A stretch of 64,000 nucleotides of DNA from Chitinophaga rhizosphaerae (GTDB lineage: Bacteria > Bacteroidota > Bacteroidia > Chitinophagales > Chitinophagaceae), in NCBI RefSeq assembly GCF_003958645.1, contig NZ_RXLO01000002.1, positions 310,001 through 374,000 on the forward strand, in the 5' to 3' direction. Made by a program: the position numbers and the translations under genes. The first letter of the stretch is position 1, and each line of letters starts with the position of its first letter. The notes under the pieces are model-generated. The model was given only the letters and a program-made list of their open reading frames with translations. It was not told where the DNA came from and made no database searches. Below are positions 8,739-17,590 of the stretch, in pieces.

Positions 8739-10643
8739 TCAGGGCTTCGCCGCGAAGAGCAACCCGTCTCTATCGCGCAAGACGCAGCCTTCGGCGATGA
8801 GGAATTGCAGGGTATCCAGTATCCTGCTTTCCTCCGCGTCGAGCTTTTGCATGAGGTTTTGCATGCTCGACTTTTCATTGAGCGCGGCCAGGATGGCTTT
8901 CGCCAGCTCTCCGAACTCCCCGGCCTTCAGTTTCCCCCGGTCTTCCTTCACGCAGACATCGCAAACGCCGCATCTTTCGGCGTCCTTTTCCCCAAAATAC
9001 CCCACCAGCTGGCGCGTGCGGCAAACTTCCGCGTTTTGCGCATACTTCGTGATGGCGTTGATCTTCGCTTCCATGATCTTTTTCCGCTGCGCGAGGCGCT
9101 CCATATCGATGCGGAGCTGCTGCGCCCGGGGGCGCTCCTGGAGGAACGACAACTGTGGACTGTCTTTCCGCGGATGATATCTGACCACGGCCTGGCGGTG
9201 CAATTGTTTGAGGTTGTCCACGATCTCGTCTTCCGTGCAATTAAGGATGCGCGCTAGCTGTTTTTCGAAGATGGGGACGGGCATATCGAGAATTCCCTGG
9301 TAGGTGCGCAGAAGGGATTTGATGAGTTGATCGAGGCGTTCATTGATGTTTTCATATTCGAAAAGCGTTTCGCGGTTGGTGATGATTTCCGCTTTGGAGG
9401 GCATGTACACGCTTTCGCTGAGTTGCCAGACGCCTTCCTGCTCGATGATCCTGATGGCGCTGTGGGCCACGGTGACGTTGAGCTTGAACCGCTGTACGAA
9501 TTCATTGAAATCGAAATCGAAATATACACCTTCCACGCCGCCGGCGGGCGCCTGCAGGTAGTTCACCACGGCCTGGAACACTTCGCGGATGGTGTCGAGG
9601 TCGGGGAATTGCAGTTCGAGGCGGGCTTTCATCTGCTCCAGGTCGTTTTGCGTGTAAAGCAGTATGGCGTAGGCTTTCTGCTCGTCGCGCCCCGCGCGGC
9701 CCGCTTCCTGGTAATAGGCTTCTATGCTGTCGGGCACGTCGGCATGTACCACGAGGCGGACGTCGGGTTTATCGATCCCCATCCCGAATGCGTTCGTGCA
9801 AACGATGACGCGGGTTTCGCCCTTGATCCAAGCGGATTGGCGGGCGTTGCGTTCCTCGTTCGGAAGGCCGGCGTGGTAATAGTTCGCCGAAATCCCCTGG
9901 GCCTGGAGCAGCCCTGCCAGCTCCTGCGTCTGGCGGCGGTTGCGGCAATAGACCACCGCGGTGCCGGGCACCCTGTCGAGGATGGCGCGGATGCGGGCGG
10001 GCTTGCTTTCCTCTTCCAGCACACTGTAGGAAAGGTTGGGCCGCGCGAAAGATTTGATGTAGATATTCGGTGCGCGCAGTTGCAGCTGTACACAGATATC
10101 TTTCTGAACGGCGGGCGTGGCGGTAGCGGTGAGCGCGAGGATAGGCGCGTTGGGGAATTGATCGCGGATCGTGGCGATCTGCAGATAAGCCGGCCGGAAA
10201 TCGTACCCCCACTGCGAAATGCAATGCGCTTCATCCACCGCTATCAGCGTCACGGGCAATACTTCGCAGTACCACAGGAACCGGCGGCTCTGGAGCCTTT
10301 CCGGCGAAACGTAGAGGAATTTGATGTCTCCTTCCCGCGCCATCGCCAATACTTTTTCCACATCCTTCCCCATCATGCCCGCATAAATAGCGAACGCCGG
10401 AATGCCGCGCTTGTTCAGGTTCTCCACCTGGTCTTTCATCAGCGCGATGAGCGGCGTCACCACGAGGCAAAGCCCCTCGCGCATCATGGCAGGCACCTGG
10501 AAGCAGATCGACTTCCCGCCGCCCGTAGGCAGCAGCGCCAGCGTATCTTTCCCCGATGCCACCGCCTCCACGATTTCCTTTTGCATGGGGCGGAAACCGG
10601 AATATCCCCAGTATTGCTGTAATATTTGCTGTGCCGTAGACAT
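8739..10643 (-). CDS. recQ: ATP-dependent DNA helicase RecQ
   Basis: A 634-aa superfamily-2 helicase for recombination and fork repair. Walker A is LLPTGGGKS (K44), the DEAH box is VDEAHCISQWGYDF, and motif VI is QEAGRAGRD. The RecQ C-terminal region has the four-cysteine zinc site CRTRQLVGYF...CGVCDVC, then a winged-helix-like region. The protein stops at about the end of the RQC region, so a C-terminal HRDC domain appears to be absent, as in some short RecQ proteins. The start lies 3 nt after the stop of the TRIC-type channel gene, so the two are likely one transcript. Confidence 0.97.
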   Translation of the reverse strand: MSTAQQILQQYWGYSGFRPMQKEIVEAVASGKDTLALLPTGGGKSICFQVPAMMREGLCLVVTPLIALMKDQVENLNKRGIPAFAIYAGMMGKDVEKVLAMAREGDIKFLYVSPERLQSRRFLWYCEVLPVTLIAVDEAHCISQWGYDFRPAYLQIATIRDQFPNAPILALTATATPAVQKDICVQLQLRAPNIYIKSFARPNLSYSVLEEESKPARIRAILDRVPGTAVVYCRNRRQTQELAGLLQAQGISANYYHAGLPNEERNARQSAWIKGETRVIVCTNAFGMGIDKPDVRLVVHADVPDSIEAYYQEAGRAGRDEQKAYAILLYTQNDLEQMKARLELQFPDLDTIREVFQAVVNYLQAPAGGVEGVYFDFDFNEFVQRFKLNVTVAHSAIRIIEQEGVWQLSESVYMPSKAEIITNRETLFEYENINERLDQLIKSLLRTYQGILDMPVPIFEKQLARILNCTEDEIVDNLKQLHRQAVVRYHPRKDSPQLSFLQERPRAQQLRIDMERLAQRKKIMEAKINAITKYAQNAEVCRTRQLVGYFGEKDAERCGVCDVCVKEDRGKLKAGEFGELAKAILAALNEKSSMQNLMQKLDAEESRILDTLQFLIAEGCVLRDRDGLLFAAKP

Positions 10644-10646
10644 GTG

Positions 10647-11252
10647 TTATTTCTTCTCCAAATAAGGCAAAGACCAGCCTTTGCGCAAAGCCGTCAACCG
10701 GATCGCGATCACAAGAATAATGCTGGCTACCATGTTCCAGTCCTGATCCACACCGAAGTGCCGCAGCCCGATGTACAGCGCGGCGCCGGCGAGGCAGGCG
10801 GTTGCGTAAATCTGGCGGCTGAAGATCAGCGGGATTTCGTTCACCATCATATCGCGGATCACCCCGCCGAAAATGGCCGAAATCATCCCCAGAATCACCG
10901 CCGCCCAGGGATGCACCCCAAATGCCAATGCCTTCTGCAAGCCGATCACGGTATAAAAACCGATCCCCAGCGTGTCGAACAAAAAGAGGGACCGCCGGTA
11001 TTTCAGGAACCGCGCACGGAACAAAATGGTCACGATCACACCGAGAATGATGGCGATCACATACCGGGAATCATTCACCCACACCGGCCGCGTGCCCAGG
11101 ATCAGGTCGCGCATCGTGCCGCCGCCGATGGAAGTAACGAACGCAGTGAAGCTCACCCCGAATATGTCGTGGTACATCTTTTTGTCCCAAGCCGCCAGCG
11201 CGCCGGATATGGCGAACACGAAGGTGCCGATGAGGTCTAACCAGTATATCAT
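10647..11252 (-). CDS. trimeric intracellular cation (TRIC) channel family protein (UPF0126)
   Basis: A 201-aa integral membrane protein with about seven hydrophobic helices and two related halves, each carrying a glycine-rich motif: SIGGGTMRDLILG in the first and IFGGVIRDMMVNEIP in the second. This is the signature of prokaryotic TRIC channels, which form homotrimers conducting monovalent cations. It is followed after 3 nt by recQ. It lies just after the copA stop at 11291, and the 38-nt spacer could hold only a short promoter. Confidence 0.92.
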   Translation of the reverse strand: MIYWLDLIGTFVFAISGALAAWDKKMYHDIFGVSFTAFVTSIGGGTMRDLILGTRPVWVNDSRYVIAIILGVIVTILFRARFLKYRRSLFLFDTLGIGFYTVIGLQKALAFGVHPWAAVILGMISAIFGGVIRDMMVNEIPLIFSRQIYATACLAGAALYIGLRHFGVDQDWNMVASIILVIAIRLTALRKGWSLPYLEKK

Positions 11253-11290
11253 TCACGAACGGATTTCGATATACGAATTAACGACAAATT

Positions 11291-13399
11291 TTAATGGCTT
11301 ACACGCTTGAAACGAAGTCGCACGGAATTGATGGCCAGCACTACGTCCGACAGGCCCATTACCAGCGCGCCCACGATCGGGTTCAGGAAACCGAGCGCCG
11401 CCACAGGAATGGCCACCACGTTGTAAATAAAGGCCCAGAAAAGGTTTTGCTTAATGGTAAGATAGGTATGTTTGCCCAGCCCCATGGCGAGCGGCAGCGC
11501 AGCGAGGTGGTTGTTGAGGAGGATCACGTTCGCGCTCTGCATGGCCACCTGCGTGGAATCGGAAAGCGATACGCCAATGGTCGCCTTCGCCAGCGCCGGC
11601 GCATCGTTGATACCGTCGCCCACCATGGCCGTTGGGGCATCTTGCATGAGCGCGTCTATTCTTTCGAGCTTCTGTTTGGGCGACTGCTCGGCGAACCACG
11701 CGTCCATCCCCAGTTCTTCCGCCATTTCGCGGCATTTGCGGGCAGTGTCGCCACTGAGGAGGATGGTTTTAATACCGGCGGAATGAAGACTGCCGATGAC
11801 GGTTTTCGCTTCGGGGCGCAGCTCGTCGGTAAAGTTGAGCCAGCCGGCCAGGGCGCCGTTCTTCAGGAGATAGATATTATGGGAATCGTCTGTAGTGAGG
11901 TCTTTCGCGAGGAGGAACGATCCCAGTTTCCATTCGTTCCCGTCTTTATCGCTGGCTTGCATACCAAGGCCTTTTATTTCGCGGACCTGCCGGAGGGTGG
12001 TTTCCGGCGTGCCTTTCCACGCGGCGGTGATCGACCGGGCGATGGGGTGGGAAGAATATTTTTCGAGGCTGAATACGAGGGAACGGAAAGTAGCTTCATC
12101 GATGCCGGTGGCTTGCCATTGGCCGATGCGGAGCTTCCCGGTGGTGAGGGTGCCGGTTTTATCGAACACGATCTGGCGGATGTTGCGGAACTGTTCGAGC
12201 GTATGGGCGCCTTTGATGAGAATGCCGTTTCGCGCGGCCCTTCCCAGGCCCACCATCACAGCCGCCGGCGTGGCGAGCCCCATGGCGCAGGGGCATGCGA
12301 TGACCAGCACGGCGATCGCCCGCATCATGGCCACCTGCAATGGCGTTCCGCCGATAATATACCAGCCCAGGAACGTCAGCAGCGCGATCCCCAGCACCAG
12401 GGGCACAAAAATGGCGCTGATCCTGTCTGCCAGCTTCTGCATCGGCGGCTTGTTGCCCTGTGCCTGCTTCACAAGGTCGATGATGTAAGACAGCACGGTA
12501 TCTTTCCCCGTAGCCGTGATAAATATCTTGATGGAACCGTCTTCCAGGATGGTCCCCCCGATCACTTTATCCTTTTCCTGCTTGCCGACCGGCGCGCTTT
12601 CCCCTGTGATCATGGATTCGTTGACGTGGCCGGAGCCCCAGTAAATGGTGCCGTCCATGGGGATTTTATCGCCCGTGTTGACGAGCACGCGGTCGCCGGT
12701 GCGCAGGGCGCCGTTATCCACTTCGTCTACATGTTCCTCGCCGTTTTCATGCACATGCAGCCGGCGGGCGGTGGTATGCTGGAGCCTGGCCAGTTCGGCG
12801 ATGGCGGTGGTAGTGGATTTGACGGAACGTTCTTCGAGGAGGTTGCCGAGGAACACGAGGGTGAGGATGGCGGCGGTGGTTTCGAAAAAGAGGTAATTCT
12901 CTCCCAGGCCCTGCAACGCCCCGATAAGGCTGTAAGCGAAGGCGGCCGTGGCACCCAGCGTCACCAGCACGTCCATATTCGCTACGCCGTTGCGCAGGGA
13001 GCGGAACGCGCTTTTCCCGAAATGCGCCATACCGGCGAGGTACACCGGGAGCGTAAGCGCCAGTTGCACCCAGGGGTTATGCAGCCAGTGCCAGTTTACC
13101 CACATGTGCAGGAGCAGCGGGGCGGTGAATATGGCGCAGAAAATGAATTTGAAGGTGAGGGAGGTATGGAAAGGCCGCTGTTGCGCCTCGGCGCCGGGGA
13201 GTACCACTTCGTACCCGAGCCCGTTGATGCCGTTGATGATTTCGTTGGCGCTGGCGCCTTCGGGGAGGTTGAAGCGCAACTCTTCCGTGGCCACGCTGAT
13301 CGCCACATCTTCCATGCCTTTATTTTCGAGGAATTTGGAGATGGTGAGCGCGCAGCTGGAGCAGTTCATGCCTTTTACCTTGCAACTGATCGTTTCCAT
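11291..13399 (-). CDS. copA: copper-translocating P1B-type ATPase
   Basis: A 702-aa metal pump with one N-terminal heavy-metal-associated domain (GMNCSSC, C13 and C16), eight membrane helices, an actuator domain with TGES, the transmembrane metal site CPC (C369, P370, C371), the phosphorylation site DKTGT (D413), the SHP nucleotide motif, and GDGINDAPAL in the P-domain. These mark a Cu(I)-type exporter. I chose the ATG at 13399 (METISCKV) because the frame open to 13504 adds only a Cys/Arg-rich stretch that is not part of the family. The upstream region carries an 80-bp-spaced direct repeat that may be regulatory. No CopY or CsoR gene is adjacent. Confidence 0.95.
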   Translation of the reverse strand: METISCKVKGMNCSSCALTISKFLENKGMEDVAISVATEELRFNLPEGASANEIINGINGLGYEVVLPGAEAQQRPFHTSLTFKFIFCAIFTAPLLLHMWVNWHWLHNPWVQLALTLPVYLAGMAHFGKSAFRSLRNGVANMDVLVTLGATAAFAYSLIGALQGLGENYLFFETTAAILTLVFLGNLLEERSVKSTTTAIAELARLQHTTARRLHVHENGEEHVDEVDNGALRTGDRVLVNTGDKIPMDGTIYWGSGHVNESMITGESAPVGKQEKDKVIGGTILEDGSIKIFITATGKDTVLSYIIDLVKQAQGNKPPMQKLADRISAIFVPLVLGIALLTFLGWYIIGGTPLQVAMMRAIAVLVIACPCAMGLATPAAVMVGLGRAARNGILIKGAHTLEQFRNIRQIVFDKTGTLTTGKLRIGQWQATGIDEATFRSLVFSLEKYSSHPIARSITAAWKGTPETTLRQVREIKGLGMQASDKDGNEWKLGSFLLAKDLTTDDSHNIYLLKNGALAGWLNFTDELRPEAKTVIGSLHSAGIKTILLSGDTARKCREMAEELGMDAWFAEQSPKQKLERIDALMQDAPTAMVGDGINDAPALAKATIGVSLSDSTQVAMQSANVILLNNHLAALPLAMGLGKHTYLTIKQNLFWAFIYNVVAIPVAALGFLNPIVGALVMGLSDVVLAINSVRLRFKRVSH

Positions 13400-13405
13400 A
13401 TGGAA

Positions 13406-13413
13406 CAAAATTA
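13406..13413 (-). promoter_or_regulatory. candidate -7 element for copA
   Basis: TAATTTTG on the minus strand matches the Bacteroidota -7 consensus TANNTTTG exactly. It lies only 6 nt before the chosen copA ATG, so the transcript would have almost no leader. A -33 element at the normal 19-20 nt spacing is not evident; CAAA at 13428-13431 is too close. Confidence 0.35.
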
Positions 13414-13446
13414 CCGCCGGAGCCCCGCAAACCCATGGATTTTTAA

Positions 13447-13546
13447 TGCAACAGCGGTGCTTTTTCGGCCGGGCGGCCGGCGATCCCGGGCGCCGATGCT
13501 GCATTTGGCCGTACGGCGGGAATTATTGCAACACCGGTGCTTTTCC
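13447..13546. repeat. 20-bp direct repeat, two copies 80 bp apart, upstream of copA
   Basis: Copies at 13447-13466 and 13527-13546 read TGCAACA-S-CGGTGCTTTT-Y-C and differ at 2 of 20 positions. The distance between starts is exactly 80 bp. They lie in the 245-bp space between the divergent copA (-) and tsaE (+), and no gene is supported there. They could be a regulator-binding pair for copper control; this is inferred from position only. Confidence 0.55.
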
Positions 13547-13644
13547 GCCGCCTGTTCCGCCGTCAAAACCCCTGAAAACGGCATAAAACGGCCGTAAATG
13601 CGCGGGAATTGCTAAATTTAGGCTTTGATAAGGGATAGACACGT

Positions 13645-14106
13645 ATGAAATTGATTTTCTCACTGGATGAATTACAGGATGCGGCCCGGCAACTTTGGGC
13701 CAATTACCCGAAAGCACGCGTTTTCGCGTTCAACGGCGATATGGGGGCGGGTAAAACCACCTTCATCAAAGCGCTTTGCGCCGCCAAAGGCGTAAACGGC
13801 ACCACCGCAAGCCCCACTTTTTCCATCATCAACGAATACCGGTTCAAAAACGGCGACGGGCAGGACAGGATCATCTACCACCTCGACCTCTACCGCCTCA
13901 AAAACCTGGAAGAAGCCGTGGAAGCCGGCGTGGAGGATTGTCTCTACCACCCTTCCGCCGTGTCTTTCGTGGAATGGCCGGATGTGGTGAGCGACATCCT
14001 CCCGGCAGATACCGTTCATATCTTCCTGTCCGTCACCCCGGGCCAGCAACGCCAGCTGGTGGCCGGTTCCGCCCATCCGGGGGAATTCAGGCCTTCCCTG
14101 CAATAA
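13645..14106 (+). CDS. tsaE: tRNA threonylcarbamoyladenosine biosynthesis ATPase TsaE
   Basis: A 153-aa P-loop ATPase that helps TsaB-TsaD place the t6A modification at A37 of ANN-decoding tRNAs. Walker A is GDMGAGKTT at residues 31-39, followed by the conserved SPTFSIINEY and the Walker-B-like HLDLYRLKN. VSFVEWPD near the C-terminus is typical. Length is normal. It is followed 45 nt later by alanine dehydrogenase; a separate -7 element lies between them. Confidence 0.96.
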   Translation: MKLIFSLDELQDAARQLWANYPKARVFAFNGDMGAGKTTFIKALCAAKGVNGTTASPTFSIINEYRFKNGDGQDRIIYHLDLYRLKNLEEAVEAGVEDCLYHPSAVSFVEWPDVVSDILPADTVHIFLSVTPGQQRQLVAGSAHPGEFRPSLQ

Positions 14107-14112
14107 TAAACG

Positions 14113-14120
14113 TAACTTTG
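14113..14120 (+). promoter_or_regulatory. candidate -7 element for alanine dehydrogenase
   Basis: TAACTTTG is an exact TANNTTTG match 31 nt before the ald ATG and just after the tsaE stop. No clear -33 element is seen at 19-20 nt upstream. Confidence 0.4.
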
Positions 14121-14151
14121 GTAGCCACCCAAACATACAACTGTCATCAAT

Positions 14152-15369
14152 ATGGAGCATAGGCCAAAACCTGTTGTGAGTGCCGGTTTCACGTATTCGC
14201 CCCTCGAGGAGACGCTGGACATCCCGCAGAAAAATTCCCGCCTTTACATCGGGATACCGAAGGAAACCTCCTTCCAGGAAAACCGCATCGCGCTTACGCC
14301 CGACGCAGTCAGCATCCTCACCAATAACGGGCATCATATCGTGGTGGAACATAAAGCGGGCGACGGCTCGCATTTCTACGATACCGACTATTCGGAAGCC
14401 GGCGCGGAGATCGTGTATGACAAGAAAGAAGTGTTCAAGGCAGACGTTATCGTGAAATCCGCTCCGCTGAACGATGAAGAGATCGAGCTGCTGCACCCGC
14501 ACCAGATCGTTATTTCGCCCATCCACCTGTCTGTCCTGAAAGCGGAGCAGTTGCAGAAAATGATGGACAAGCGGATCACGCTGTTATCATTCGAAAACCT
14601 GAAAGACGATTCCGGCACCTACCCCATCGTTCGCGCCATGAGCGAGATCGCGGGGTCGGCGGTAATGCTGATCGCGGGGCAATACCTCAGTACGAGCAGC
14701 CGCGGGAAAGGCATCCTTTTGGGCGGCATCACCGGCATTCCACCTACGAAAGTGGTGATCATCGGCGCGGGGATCGTGGGCGAATTCGCAGCGCGCACGG
14801 CGCTGGCGCTCGGCTCCTCCGTGAAAGTGTTCGACAATAACATTTACAAGCTCAAAAGGCTCCAGAATAACATCGGCGTGCGCGTTTTCACCTCCGTCAT
14901 ACAGCCACGGGTGCTCGCCGACCAGCTGCGGACGGCCGACGTGGCCGTGGGCGCCCTGTCTTCCCAAAGCGGGCGCACGCCCATCGTAGTCACCGAATCG
15001 ATGGTGTCTCACATGAAAACCGGGTCGGTGATCGTGGACGTGAGCATCGACCGCGGCGGCTGTTTTGAAACTTCGGAAGTGACCTCGCACGAGAATCCGG
15101 TTTTCAAGAAATACGACGTGATCCATTATTGCGTGCCCAACATCCCGTCGGGCTTCGCCGGCACGGCGTCCCAGGCCATCAGCAACGTGCTCATGCCGCT
15201 GCTGATCGAAGCGGCAGACGATGGCGGGTTCGAGAACCTCGTCTGGATCAAGCGCGGCGTCAGGAACGGGATTTACCTGTACAAGGGCGCCCTCACCAAT
15301 TATCACCTCAGCGAAAAATTCAAGTTGAAATACACGGACCTGGAGCTCCTCCTCGCCGTAAAGGGATAA
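14152..15369 (+). CDS. ald: alanine dehydrogenase (Bacteroidota type)
   Basis: A 405-aa NAD-dependent dehydrogenase that interconverts L-alanine with pyruvate and ammonia. The N-domain has the conserved GIPKETSFQENRIALTPD and the lysine-containing VEHKAGDG; the NAD-binding Rossmann motif is GAGIVGEFAA starting at G205. Compared with classical 370-aa Ald, it has an N-terminal extension of about 30 residues, as is usual in Bacteroidota. Some relatives are labelled saccharopine dehydrogenase-like or transhydrogenase alpha-like because the fold is shared. It ends in a strong bidirectional terminator. Confidence 0.92.
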   Translation: MEHRPKPVVSAGFTYSPLEETLDIPQKNSRLYIGIPKETSFQENRIALTPDAVSILTNNGHHIVVEHKAGDGSHFYDTDYSEAGAEIVYDKKEVFKADVIVKSAPLNDEEIELLHPHQIVISPIHLSVLKAEQLQKMMDKRITLLSFENLKDDSGTYPIVRAMSEIAGSAVMLIAGQYLSTSSRGKGILLGGITGIPPTKVVIIGAGIVGEFAARTALALGSSVKVFDNNIYKLKRLQNNIGVRVFTSVIQPRVLADQLRTADVAVGALSSQSGRTPIVVTESMVSHMKTGSVIVDVSIDRGGCFETSEVTSHENPVFKKYDVIHYCVPNIPSGFAGTASQAISNVLMPLLIEAADDGGFENLVWIKRGVRNGIYLYKGALTNYHLSEKFKLKYTDLELLLAVKG

Positions 15370-15370
15370 A

Positions 15371-15405
15371 AAAAGGCTGACCGCATCATACGGTCAGCCT
15401 TTTTT
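15371..15405. terminator. bidirectional intrinsic terminator between ald and uppP
   Basis: A 13-bp stem (15371-15383 with 15391-15403) and 7-nt loop, flanked by A-runs on the left and T-runs on the right, so it can stop transcription from both convergent genes. Confidence 0.85.
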
Positions 15406-15420
15406 CATGGATATGATTTC

Positions 15421-16203
15421 CTATTTGTTCAGGAAAATTGTCGCGATAATGATGATGCCTACCACGATCCGGTAGTATCCCCACATTTTGAACCCGAATT
15501 TCTGCAACGTCCCGATAAAGAACTTGATGGCGAGCATGGCCACAATAAAGGCCACCACATTGCCGATCAGCAGCAGGCGGATGTTGTCGGGGGAACTGGT
15601 GAGCACTTCGTGGTTCTTCAGCAGTTTGTACCCGGTGGCTGCGGCCATGGTGGGCACGGCGAGGAAAAAGGAGAATTCCGCGGCGGCGTGGCGGGTCAGT
15701 TTCTGCTGCATACCGCCGATGATGGTGGCTGCGCTGCGGCTCACGCCGGGAATGAGGGCGATGCACTGGAAAAGCCCGATGCGGATGGCACGGAAATAGT
15801 CCATCTCATCGTCAGACTTGATAGTCGGGTGCCGGAACCATTTATCGACCACCAGCAGCACGAAGCCTCCCAACAGCAGGGTACAACCCACGATGAGGGG
15901 GCTTTCCAGCCAGGTGTCGATGTAATCGTCGAGCAGATACCCCAAAATCAGGGCGGGCATAACGCCGAAGATGAGTTTCGCATAGAACTGCCATTTGCCG
16001 AAATCGAAGAATTTTTTCCAGTACAGTACTACCACCGCGAGGATGGCGCCGAGCTGGATGGCGACTTCGAATAATTTGGTGAACTGGTCTTCGTGAATGC
16101 CCATCACGCTGCTGGCGATGACCATGTGGCCGGTAGACGAGATGGGGATGAATTCGGTTATTCCTTCGATGATGGCTATGATTACGGCTTCTAATGTGCT
16201 CAT
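15421..16203 (-). CDS. uppP: undecaprenyl-diphosphate phosphatase
   Basis: A 260-aa polytopic inner-membrane phosphatase (BacA/UppP) that recycles the undecaprenyl carrier for peptidoglycan and O-antigen synthesis and can confer bacitracin resistance. Both catalytic segments are present: [15 protein letters not shown] near the N-terminus and [11 protein letters not shown] in the middle. Eight or so membrane helices fill the rest. It lies downstream of ftsX and DUF3098, but a terminator hairpin in the 70-nt gap suggests a separate transcript. Confidence 0.96.
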   Translation of the reverse strand: MSTLEAVIIAIIEGITEFIPISSTGHMVIASSVMGIHEDQFTKLFEVAIQLGAILAVVVLYWKKFFDFGKWQFYAKLIFGVMPALILGYLLDDYIDTWLESPLIVGCTLLLGGFVLLVVDKWFRHPTIKSDDEMDYFRAIRIGLFQCIALIPGVSRSAATIIGGMQQKLTRHAAAEFSFFLAVPTMAAATGYKLLKNHEVLTSSPDNIRLLLIGNVVAFIVAMLAIKFFIGTLQKFGFKMWGYYRIVVGIIIIATIFLNK

Positions 16204-16215
16204 GGTTCAAAATAA

Positions 16216-16241
16216 GAAAAAGCGATGAGGGCGTCATCGCT
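16216..16241 (-). terminator. intrinsic terminator after ftsX-DUF3098
   Basis: An 8-bp perfect stem (16221-16228 with 16234-16241) with a 5-nt loop. On the minus strand it is followed by a T-rich tract, as expected for termination after the DUF3098 gene. Confidence 0.65.
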
Positions 16242-16273
16242 ATGATTACAATGTGGGTTTACGGTATTGATAA

Positions 16274-16525
16274 TCAGGCTTTCGGCTTTCTCATGATGGC
16301 CCATGCTTCAACGGCGAGGCCGAGGAGGATCACGATGGGGGCCAGGGTGATACGGCGGAAGCTGTACACTTCTTCAGGGGAGAAGCGCGCAGGATCGTCG
16401 GAGCTGCCGCCCATCATCAGGAGGAACCCGATAGCGATGAGGATTACACCTGCCAGCATAAGCTGGTAATTGCCTTTCCCGAAGAGAGACCTGGAGGTGG
16501 ACGGCTTATTTGCTTCTTTGGACAT
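16274..16525 (-). CDS. DUF3098 domain membrane protein
   Basis: An 83-aa protein with two transmembrane helices (residues about 20-39 and 58-76) separated by a short loop with DDPARFSPEEVYSFRRITLAP, the conserved core of DUF3098. The N-terminus is polar and Ser/Lys-rich. The family is restricted to Bacteroidota and usually sits directly after ftsX, as here (20 nt apart), so an accessory role in division or envelope assembly is plausible but unproven. Confidence 0.88.
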   Translation of the reverse strand: MSKEANKPSTSRSLFGKGNYQLMLAGVILIAIGFLLMMGGSSDDPARFSPEEVYSFRRITLAPIVILLGLAVEAWAIMRKPKA

Positions 16526-16545
16526 ATCTGTAGATTAAATTTGGA

Positions 16546-17418
16546 TCAATATAAATCGTCGAGTTTCAGCTTGAGGTATTTCATCACGGAGCGATGGGTG
16601 CTGAGAAGGGAAATACCGATGCCGAGCAGGACCAGCGCCAGGAACAGAAGCCCCGTCAGCCAGTAGTCGCGCATCCCGCGGAGGCCCGGCAGGGCGGATT
16701 CCGCGAAGGAAATCAGCCCGATCAGGCAGGCGATGGCCAGCACCGCGCTGAGGCCGCCATTGATGATGCTCCGCCGGTCGAACGGTTTGGCGATGAACCA
16801 CCGGGTAGCCCCTACCATCTGCATCGTTTTGATAAGGAAACGGTTGCTGTACATGGCGAGGCGGATGGTATTATCGATGAGGAACAGTACCACGATGCAC
16901 ATCAGCCCGCTGATCACCAGCAGTACGATCCCGATTTTTTTGGCGATTTCCAGCACTTCCGATACGAGCGACTTCTGATAATACAGCTCGCGGACGTTGG
17001 CGCGGCTCTGGATCTGCTCCTCGATCGCCTTCAGGCTGTCTGGCTGCACATAACGGGCGTGCAGGCTGATATCGACGCTCGCATACAGGGGGTTGAAGCC
17101 CAGCACGGCGAAATTCTCTTCCGGATTCTCGCGTTTGAACTTCTCGGCCGCCATATCTTTCGATACATATTCCGCCTTTTTCACAAACGGCATTACCGCC
17201 AGGGAATCGCGCAGGGCGATGGCCTGGTCTTCCTTCACATTATCGCGCAGGATCACCTGCAGCTCGATATTCTCCTTGTAATACTCGCTGAGGTTCTTGG
17301 CATTGATCATAAAGAGACCGAGCACACCCAGCAGGATGAGCACCAGGGTCACCCCGATGATCGAATATATATAAGACGGCTTCGATTTCTTTGCTGACAT
17401 TTTCCCGGATTGAGCCAT
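16546..17418 (-). CDS. ftsX: cell division permease FtsX
   Basis: A 290-aa inner-membrane protein with four helices and a large periplasmic domain between the first (residues about 15-35) and second. The sequence NLSEYYKENIELQVILRDNVKE and the C-terminal MQMVGATRWFIAKPF are typical of FtsX, which works with the ATPase FtsE to activate peptidoglycan hydrolases at the septum. An ftsE gene is not adjacent. It is divergent from leuS. Confidence 0.95.
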   Translation of the reverse strand: MAQSGKMSAKKSKPSYIYSIIGVTLVLILLGVLGLFMINAKNLSEYYKENIELQVILRDNVKEDQAIALRDSLAVMPFVKKAEYVSKDMAAEKFKRENPEENFAVLGFNPLYASVDISLHARYVQPDSLKAIEEQIQSRANVRELYYQKSLVSEVLEIAKKIGIVLLVISGLMCIVVLFLIDNTIRLAMYSNRFLIKTMQMVGATRWFIAKPFDRRSIINGGLSAVLAIACLIGLISFAESALPGLRGMRDYWLTGLLFLALVLLGIGISLLSTHRSVMKYLKLKLDDLY

Positions 17419-17465
17419 TCGTCTATAGTTTAGGAGCGAAAATAATAAAAATTGGGACTTATGTT

Positions 17466-17473
17466 TACTTTTG
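17466..17473 (+). promoter_or_regulatory. candidate -7 element for leuS
   Basis: TACTTTTG matches TANNTTTG exactly and is followed by a leader of about 110 nt before the leuS ATG. The region upstream is A/T-rich but has no clear -33 TTTG at the standard spacing. Confidence 0.45.
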
Positions 17474-17517
17474 CCATCCCAAACGGTATTTTAACATTAT
17501 TTATTATATGGTAAAAT

Positions 17518-17579
17518 GCCCGGTTGGAAAATCTTTTGTGAATAAGTAATTTACAACAAAGCGCCCGGCAATACCGGGC
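17518..17579 (+). promoter_or_regulatory. leuS leader with two mutually exclusive hairpins
   Basis: A hairpin directly before the start codon pairs GCCCGG (17563-17568) with CCGGGC (17574-17579). An upstream GCCCGGT (17518-17524) is perfectly complementary to ACCGGGC (17573-17579), so it can compete for the same 3' arm. The hairpin ends 11 nt before the leuS ATG and is followed by only three Ts. This layout would allow attenuation or translational control, but no leucine-rich leader peptide or T-box core was found. Confidence 0.35.
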
Positions 17580-17590
17580 TTTAGATGATT

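Noticed and set aside
13399-13504. N-terminal extension of copA by 35 residues
   Set aside because: Cys/Arg/Pro-rich extension not seen in the family, and it overlaps one copy of the direct repeat and the -7 element.
17518-17559. Leader peptide for leucine attenuation upstream of leuS
   Set aside because: Short frames starting in this stretch (ATG 17509 and ATG 17516) contain no leucine codons.
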